Source: Acidovorax delafieldii
Lineage (GTDB): Bacteria > Pseudomonadota > Gammaproteobacteria > Burkholderiales > Burkholderiaceae_C
Direction: 5' to 3'
NCBI RefSeq assembly: GCF_007993815.1
Contig: NZ_VJWE01000011.1
Location: 1,383,171 to 1,447,170, forward strand
DNA length: 64,000 nt
Shown: piece by piece, positions 59,217 to 64,000 of the stretch
How the letters are laid out: each line of letters begins with the position of its first letter
How positions within the stretch are numbered: the first letter of the stretch is position 1
Made by a program: the position numbers and the translations under genes
Notes under the pieces: generated by a model
What the model was told of the DNA's origin: nothing
Database searches by the model: none
The model's input: only the letters and a program-made list of their open reading frames with translations

Positions 59217-59328
59217 GAACAGCTCACAGAACTCCCCTGGCGTCGTTGTCTCGCCTTGTCGTACTAGTCGTGCTGCCTGCGGCGAAACGCCTGGCCATGG
59301 CCGCTTCGCTGAGTTTTGTGAGCTGCTC
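59217..59328. repeat. 112-bp element bounded by 18-bp imperfect inverted repeats
   Basis: GAACAGCTCACAGAACTC at 59217-59234 and GAGTTTTGTGAGCTGCTC at 59311-59328 match at 16 of 18 positions when paired. The interior contains a further symmetrical patch, GTCGTACTAGTCGTGC at 59256-59271. It starts directly after the lptE stop and ends 23 bp before the rocF stop, between convergent genes. It encodes no protein and has no T-run, so it may be a miniature mobile element or a 3' structural element. Confidence 0.55.
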
Positions 59329-59351
59329 TAAGAATATGCGCGCTCAGGCGC

Positions 59352-60329
59352 TCACGCGCTCAGCGTCGGCCCCTGGCCGTGCGAGGGCACGCGCATGAGC
59401 GTGCTCTTGCCAAACAGCGACTCCACCAGGTCCACCGCCAGCACGGCCGTGCGGTTGCGCACATCCAGTGCGGGGTTCAGTTCCACAATGTCCAGAGATG
59501 CCAGGCGCCCGCTGTCGGCAATCATCTCCATGCACAACTGCGCCTCGCGGTAAGTGGGGCCACCGGGCACCGTGGTGCCCACCCCGGGGGCAATGTCGGG
59601 GTCCAGAAAGTCCACATCAAAGCTCACATGCAGGTGGGTGTGTGCATCCAGACCGGCCAGCGCTTGCTGCATGGTCTGGCGCATGCCCACCTCGTCGATG
59701 TAGCGCATGTCGAACACCTCCAGGCCCTGCTCGTGCACAAAACGCTTTTCGCCCGCGTCCACGCTGCGGATGCCGATCTGCCGGATCTGCGAGGGGTGCA
59801 GAGCCGGGCCACCGCCCGGCATGCGGGCCAGCCCGGTCAGCGCCTCGGGGCCGAAACCGCACAGGCAGGCCACGGGCATGCCATGCACATTGCCGCTGGG
59901 GGTCAGTGCACTGGTGTTGAAGTCGGCATGGGCATCGAGCCACAGCACCCGCAGTTTTTTGCCCACCTCCGCGCAATGGCGGGCCACGGCGCTGATGCTG
60001 CCCAGGCCCAGGCAGTGGTCGCCACCCAGCAGGACGGGCAGGTGGCCCAGCTGCAGTTCTGCATACACCGCGTCGAACACGCGCTGGTTCCATTCCACCA
60101 CCTCGGGCAGGTGGCGGTAGCCGTCTACGGGTGGCTGCCACGGGTTGGCGGGGCCACTCAGGTTGCCCCGGTCAAACACCTGCAGCCCGTGGGACTCCAG
60201 CGCCGCCTGCAGGCCGGCCACACGCAAGGCCTCGGGCCCCATGGAGGCGCCGCGTGCGCCGGCGCCGATGTCGGTGGGGGCGCCGATCAGGCTGGTGGGC
60301 TGGGCGCTGCGCAGGGCGGTGGGGGGCAT
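59352..60329 (-). CDS. rocF: Arginase (ureohydrolase family)
   Basis: A 325-residue manganese enzyme hydrolysing arginine to ornithine and urea. LLGGDHCLGLGSISAV, LWLDAHADFNT and HVSFDVDFLDPDIAPGVGTTVPGG contain the Mn-binding His and Asp residues, and SGNVHGMP has the arginase signature His. The ATG at 60329 is chosen because the longer frame adds non-conserved residues. It lies between lptE and holA on the opposite strand, an unusual site. Guanidinobutyrase or agmatinase activity is less likely from the NVHGMP motif. Confidence 0.9.
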   Translation of the reverse strand: MPPTALRSAQPTSLIGAPTDIGAGARGASMGPEALRVAGLQAALESHGLQVFDRGNLSGPANPWQPPVDGYRHLPEVVEWNQRVFDAVYAELQLGHLPVLLGGDHCLGLGSISAVARHCAEVGKKLRVLWLDAHADFNTSALTPSGNVHGMPVACLCGFGPEALTGLARMPGGGPALHPSQIRQIGIRSVDAGEKRFVHEQGLEVFDMRYIDEVGMRQTMQQALAGLDAHTHLHVSFDVDFLDPDIAPGVGTTVPGGPTYREAQLCMEMIADSGRLASLDIVELNPALDVRNRTAVLAVDLVESLFGKSTLMRVPSHGQGPTLSA

Positions 60330-60516
60330 GGCGGTCTGACTTTCTGGGTTTGGCAGTGAGCGGGAAGGGCGCGGGCGCCCGGGGGAATTCTCAGGGCTTT
60401 GGGCGCCAATGAACAGCGCCGCAGCTGATCGGTTCGTGACCTCTCTTGTGCACTGTGAGGGCATACGCTGGCAATTTGCGCAATGCCGGGTCTGCCCAGG
60501 CGATAAACTTTGCCGC

Positions 60517-61572
60517 ATGCAAGTCGCCCTGGCCCAACTCTCTCAGCATCTTCAACGGGGCCTGTCGCCGCTTTATGTCCTGCATGGCGACGAGCCCTTG
60601 CTCCAGCAAGAGGCGGCCGACGCCATCCGCGCCACCGCCCGCACCCAGGGCTACACCGAGCGCAGCAGCTACACCGTGGCCGGTGCCCATTTCGACTGGA
60701 GTGCGGTGCTGGCGGCCGGCGGGTCACTCAGCCTTTTTGCCGACAAGCAGATCGTCGAGATCCGTATTCCCTCGGGCAAGCCCGGCAAGGACGGCAGCGT
60801 GGCGCTGCAGCAGATCGCCGAATCGGCCCGGGGTAACGACAGCACCCTCACCATGGTCATGCTGCCGCGCCTCGATAAAGCCACCAAAACCGGTGCCTGG
60901 TTTGCCGCGCTGGAGGGTAACGGCACGTCGATTCAGATCGACCCCATCGAGCGCGGCCAACTGCCACAGTGGATCGCAGCGCGCCTGGCCGCGCAGGGCC
61001 AGCGTGTGGTCGCGGGGGAGGAAGGCCAGCGCACCCTGCAGTTTTTTGCCGATCGCGTGGAAGGCAACCTGCTGGCCGCGCACCAGGAGATCCAGAAACT
61101 GGCGTTGTTGCACCCGGCGGGTGAACTGACCCAAGCCCAGGTCGAAGCCGCCGTGCTCAACGTGGCGCGCTATGACGTGTTCAAGCTGTCAGAGTCGGTG
61201 CTGGCCGGGCAGACGGCCCGCGTGCAGCGCATGCTGGATGGCCTGCAGGCCGAGGGCGAAGCCGAAGTGCTGGTGCACTGGGCGCTGGCCGAAGACATCC
61301 GCGCCCTCAAGCGCGTGAAAGACGCGATGAACGCCGGCCGCCCCTTGCCCATGGCGCTGCGCGAAAACCGCATCTGGGGCCCCAAGGAGCGGCTGTTTGA
61401 ACGCATCCTGCCCAAGGCCAGCGACGCCGCCCTGGCGCGCTTGCTGCAGTCGGCCCACACGGTGGATGGCATCGTCAAAGGCCTCAAGCAGCCCGACTGG
61501 CCGCAAGACGGCTGGCAGGCCCTGCAGCGCCTGGCCTTTCAGCTGTGCCGCCTGACCAGCGCGGCACGGTGA
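60517..61572 (+). CDS. holA: DNA polymerase III delta subunit
   Basis: A 351-residue clamp-loader subunit. LYVLHGDEPLLQQEAADAIRATA at the N-terminus, GSLSLFADKQIVEIRIP and FADRVEGNLLAAHQEIQKLALL are HolA hallmarks, and the C-terminal domain (~215-350) is present. The ATG at 60517 is chosen on homology. The stop overlaps the start of the next gene (TGATG). The upstream 187 bp to rocF hold the divergent promoters; a -10-like TAAACT at 60504-60509 is close to the ATG. Confidence 0.94.
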   Translation: MQVALAQLSQHLQRGLSPLYVLHGDEPLLQQEAADAIRATARTQGYTERSSYTVAGAHFDWSAVLAAGGSLSLFADKQIVEIRIPSGKPGKDGSVALQQIAESARGNDSTLTMVMLPRLDKATKTGAWFAALEGNGTSIQIDPIERGQLPQWIAARLAAQGQRVVAGEEGQRTLQFFADRVEGNLLAAHQEIQKLALLHPAGELTQAQVEAAVLNVARYDVFKLSESVLAGQTARVQRMLDGLQAEGEAEVLVHWALAEDIRALKRVKDAMNAGRPLPMALRENRIWGPKERLFERILPKASDAALARLLQSAHTVDGIVKGLKQPDWPQDGWQALQRLAFQLCRLTSAAR

Positions 61573-62918
61573 TGGCGGCCGCTGCTGCCTCCCCGCCTTT
61601 GCGCCTGCCCAACGACGACGCCACCAACGGCTGGTCCGCCATCCTGCCCCCGCGCACGCCGCGCCCTGCGCTGTTGGGCGATGTGCAGGCCTATTGGCTG
61701 GTGCTGGGCGCGGGCTTTGCGGGCCTGGCCGCCGCGCGCCGCCTGGCCGAGCTGCGCCCCCACGCCCACATCGTGGTGGTGGATGCAGGCACCGTGGGCA
61801 ACAACGCATCGGGCCGCAACTCGGGCTTTGCTATTGATGTGCCGCACAACATCGGCAGCTCGCTCGAAGAACTGCGACAGGCCGCGCACTACCAGGCGTT
61901 GCTCACGGCTGGTTTGAGTGAGCTTGAGCAACTGGTAGGGCAGCACCGCATCGACTGCCAATGGCGCCGCGCAGGCAAGTACCACTGCGCCGTGTCGCCT
62001 GCTGCCGAGCGCACGCTGCAGCACCATGTGCAGGAGCTGCGCGCCCTGGGTGCGCCGCACGAGCTGCTGGACCGCAGCGCCCTGGCCGCGCGCCTGGGCA
62101 CCCGCTACTTTGCCGCCGGGCTCTACACGCCGGGCACCGTGCTGCTCAATCCCGCCGCGCTGTGCCGGGGCCTGGCCGATGCGCTGCCCGCCAACGTCAT
62201 CCTGTACGAGCAAACGCCGGTGCAGCGGCTGGACCTGTCAGGCTGCAAGGTGGTGGCGCACACCCCGCAGGGCCGTGTGCGTGCGCCGCAACTGTTGCTG
62301 GCGGCCAATGGGTTTGCGCAGCAGCTGGGGCTGTTCGGCAGCGCCTGGGGAGCGGAGACGTTTCCGCTGGTCACCTTTGGCTCGCTCACGGCGCCACTCA
62401 CGCCCGAGCAGCGCAGCCGCCTGGGCGCGCCCGAGGGCTGGGGCGTGACGCCCGCCAGCGCCGTCACGGGGGCCACGCTGCGCTACACGGACGACCACCG
62501 CATTCTGGTGCGCCAGGGCTTTGAATATGCGCCGCAGTTCCGCGTCAGGCCTGCGGTGCGCGAGCGCGTGCGGCGCGAGCATGCGGCCGTGTTTGCGGCG
62601 CGTTTTCCGCAGCTGGGTGATGTGGCGTTGGAGCATTTCTGGGAAGGCTCGATTGCCATCACCCGCAATGGCGCACCGCGCTGGGGGCGGCTGGCCCCGC
62701 AGGTGCATGGCGTGGCGGGGTGCAATGGGGCGGGGGTGGTGAAGTTCACTGCGCTGGGGGCTTTGGCAGCGGATTTGGCGCTGGGGCAGGACCATCCGTT
62801 GTTGGCGCATGCCTTGGCTTTGGGTGGGCCGACGCGCATGCCGCCGCAGCCGTTCATGGGGCTGGGGGTGCGGGCGTATATTGCGCGGGAGAAGTGGTTG
62901 GGGCGGGCGGAGGTTTGA
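61572..62918 (+). CDS. FAD-dependent oxidoreductase (DAO/DadA-like)
   Basis: A 448-residue protein with the dinucleotide fold VLGAGFAGLAAARRLAEL (~residue 46), a GRNSGFAIDVPHNIG segment typical of the gamma-glutamylputrescine oxidase-like DAO group, and a C-terminal GAGVVKFTALGALAADLALG flavin-domain end. It probably oxidises an amine or amino acid. Overlap with the holA stop implies coupled translation. The insertion sequence begins 9 bp after its stop codon and leaves it intact. Confidence 0.85.
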   Translation: MAAAAASPPLRLPNDDATNGWSAILPPRTPRPALLGDVQAYWLVLGAGFAGLAAARRLAELRPHAHIVVVDAGTVGNNASGRNSGFAIDVPHNIGSSLEELRQAAHYQALLTAGLSELEQLVGQHRIDCQWRRAGKYHCAVSPAAERTLQHHVQELRALGAPHELLDRSALAARLGTRYFAAGLYTPGTVLLNPAALCRGLADALPANVILYEQTPVQRLDLSGCKVVAHTPQGRVRAPQLLLAANGFAQQLGLFGSAWGAETFPLVTFGSLTAPLTPEQRSRLGAPEGWGVTPASAVTGATLRYTDDHRILVRQGFEYAPQFRVRPAVRERVRREHAAVFAARFPQLGDVALEHFWEGSIAITRNGAPRWGRLAPQVHGVAGCNGAGVVKFTALGALAADLALGQDHPLLAHALALGGPTRMPPQPFMGLGVRAYIAREKWLGRAEV

Positions 62919-62927
62919 TTATTTTTG

Positions 62928-62951
62928 GGCTCTTCTAGCGAATGCTAGTGA
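62928..62951. repeat. Left terminal inverted repeat of the IS
   Basis: 24 bp, beginning GGCTCTTCTAGCGAATGCTA, identical to the reverse complement of 63977-64000. It contains an inner CTAGC/GCTAG palindrome. Confidence 0.92.
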
Positions 62952-63024
62952 TGAGTCTTTAACCGTAGCGCTACGCCCCCATCTCCCCAGCATGACGCGC
63001 TTGCGTCTGCCCCAGGAGAAGGCC

Positions 63025-63993
63025 ATGCGACAGCAACAGATGACGCGCTTGATCCACAGCCTGCCCCAGCTGACGCACCACCAGCGCCAGCAACTGGCAA
63101 GCTGCCTGCAGGCGCTGCTCGATCACAGTCAAGCCATCGCCGTTGTAGAAGCACATGGCAGCGCCCACCGAACCTGTCCGCACTGCGGCAGCCCGCAGCT
63201 TGTCAAGAATGGCTCGGCCAACGGGCTGCAACGCTTCAAGTGCCGCCAGTGCGCGCGCACCTTCAACGCCTTGACTGGAACACCGCTGGCACGCCTGCAT
63301 CTGCGGGATAAGTGGATGGGCCAGGCGCAGGTCTTGAGCGAAGGACTCTCACTCAACCAGGTGGCCCTGCGCCTGGGTGTGGCGCAAAGCACCGCCTTTC
63401 GCTGGCGCCACCGCTTCCTGGCCTGCCCCAAGAGCGTGCAGGCACGCCAGCTTGTGGGCATCGCCGAGGCCGATGAGTCTTACTTCCTGGCCTCCTGCAA
63501 GGGACACAGAGGCTTGCTGCGTCGTCCTCGCCGACGCGGCGGTAAGGCGCTGGCTGGCTGCAAGGGCTTGGAATACACCCCGGTGCTGATGGCGCGAGAC
63601 CGGGCCGGAGCAACGGCCAACCTCATCCTGCAGACGAACCAAGCGGTGAGTGTGCAAACTGCACTCAAACCCTTGCTGCCACCAGACACCATCCTATGCA
63701 CCGACGGCAGCGTCACACTGGCCAGCGCTGCGCGGGCCCTGGGCGTGCAGCACCAGGCGGTGAACGTGAGCCGGGGTAGGCGTGTGAGAGGCCCCTGGCA
63801 TGTTCAAAACGTCAATGCCTATGTCAGCAGGCTGCGCGGGTGGATGCAGCGCTTCAAGGGCGTTGCAACGAAATACCTTGATTCGTACCTGGGCTGGTTC
63901 AGGATGTTGGACCGATCAGGCCCCATGGGGCCGCAGCCCGCACTGGTGCTGGAGGCGGCTATGGGGAGTCAAGGCGTCACTAGCATTCGCTAG
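63025..63993 (+). CDS. IS1595-family transposase
   Basis: A 322-residue ISXO2-like transposase. An N-terminal helical region is followed by a zinc ribbon (CPHCGSPQLVKNGSANGLQRFKC and CRQC, residues ~47-72). The catalytic core follows with Asp in AEADESYFLA, Asp in ILCTDGSVTLA and the NVNAYVSRLRGWMQRFKGVATKYLDSYLGWF block carrying the Asn/His-type third site. AGGAGAAGG at 63014-63022 supports the ATG at 63025; an in-frame ATG at 62992 is possible. The stop codon TAG and the last codons lie inside the right terminal repeat. Confidence 0.92.
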   Translation: MRQQQMTRLIHSLPQLTHHQRQQLASCLQALLDHSQAIAVVEAHGSAHRTCPHCGSPQLVKNGSANGLQRFKCRQCARTFNALTGTPLARLHLRDKWMGQAQVLSEGLSLNQVALRLGVAQSTAFRWRHRFLACPKSVQARQLVGIAEADESYFLASCKGHRGLLRRPRRRGGKALAGCKGLEYTPVLMARDRAGATANLILQTNQAVSVQTALKPLLPPDTILCTDGSVTLASAARALGVQHQAVNVSRGRRVRGPWHVQNVNAYVSRLRGWMQRFKGVATKYLDSYLGWFRMLDRSGPMGPQPALVLEAAMGSQGVTSIR

Positions 63994-64000
63994 AAGAGCC
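63977..64000. repeat. Right terminal inverted repeat of the IS
   Basis: 24 bp ending TAGCATTCGCTAGAAGAGCC; perfect match to the left repeat. It contains the transposase stop codon at 63991-63993. Confidence 0.92.

Larger units (their letters stand above)
62928..64000 (+). mobile_element. IS1595-family insertion sequence, 1073 bp
   Basis: The element is bounded by perfect 24-bp terminal inverted repeats, 62928-62951 and 63977-64000, each starting GGCTCTTCTAGCG from the outside. It contains one intact transposase gene, so it may be active. The right end coincides with the last base of the window, so the flanking duplication cannot be seen; the 8 bases before the left end are TATTTTTG and should recur directly after 64000 if the usual 8-bp duplication was made. 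It lies 9 bp after the FAD-oxidoreductase stop. Confidence 0.9.

Noticed and set aside
60391..60690. Small minus-strand reading frame at the holA start
   Set aside because: It overlaps the holA coding sequence, has no ribosome-binding site or recognisable domain, and is best explained as a shadow.
62928..62951. Relationship between the IS terminal repeat (TCTAGCG...CTAGTG) and the dispersed repeat family (CACTAGCGC...)
   Set aside because: They share only the short CTAGCG/CTAGTG words; the rest does not align, and the repeat copies lack the GGCTCTTC ends.

Overview
The window is high-GC, densely coded DNA from a betaproteobacterium, almost certainly a Comamonadaceae member close to Acidovorax. 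This is inferred from gene content and order: a pmd/lig-type protocatechuate 4,5-cleavage operon with a Bug-type binding protein, tkt-gap, pyk, fba, purC/purE-purK-sua5, hpf-ptsN-hprK, fur-bamE-dapB and leuS-lptE...holA. Short dispersed repeats of a kind I associate with this family support it. No tRNA, rRNA, CRISPR array, prophage or replication origin was seen. The one mobile element is an IS1595-family insertion sequence filling the last 1.07 kb.

Layout. 1-4122: end of a tripartite-tricarboxylate binding protein, then pmdD-pmdA-pmdB-pmdC (aromatic ring cleavage). 4201-6275: a lone ClpP-like protease and a PhzS/salicylate-hydroxylase-like flavoprotein. 6496-9475: accessory stretch with two unrecognised genes, a sigma-70-like factor and a YdeI-like protein. 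9534-13511: aldo/keto reductase, two DUF4398 lipoproteins (one with an OmpA domain) and a MscS-type channel. 13624-22454: gap, tkt, speD-murU-pepP-CPBP protease, pyk. 21891-25393: two overlapping PAP2 phosphatases divergent from a two-component system. 25485-33347: fba, a lipoprotein, pntAB, fadD and an MTA/SAH nucleosidase. 33542-39729: corA, the udg-like/rimI/tsaB cluster, a DMT transporter, dacB and a SemiSWEET. 39863-44220: exported alpha/beta hydrolase, SGNH lipoprotein, OmpW-like protein and an SGNH pseudoenzyme. 44296-49048: sua5, purK, purE, cnoX, purC. 49269-55921: MFS transporter, hpf-ptsN-hprK, fur, bamE, dapB and an ExbB/ExbD pair. 56021-62918: leuS-lptE, arginase, holA and a FAD oxidoreductase. 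62928-64000: the IS.

How the genes work together. The pmd genes oxidise and hydrolyse protocatechuate-derived semialdehyde towards central metabolism. The tkt, gap, pyk and fba genes are glycolysis/pentose-phosphate housekeeping genes. Envelope functions recur: dacB, bamE, lptE, PAP2, OmpA/DUF4398, MscS, ExbBD and MurU.

The most unusual structure is a family of roughly 55-65 bp imperfectly palindromic repeats, in at least seven alignable copies. Five lie in frame inside conserved genes (murU, the MTA/SAH nucleosidase, purK, cnoX, exbB), and one supplies the nucleosidase stop codon. Other oddities are an SGNH-like lipoprotein that has lost its catalytic residues, a histidine kinase with an eroded ATP lid, and a uracil-DNA-glycosylase-like protein lacking the family's active-site residues.
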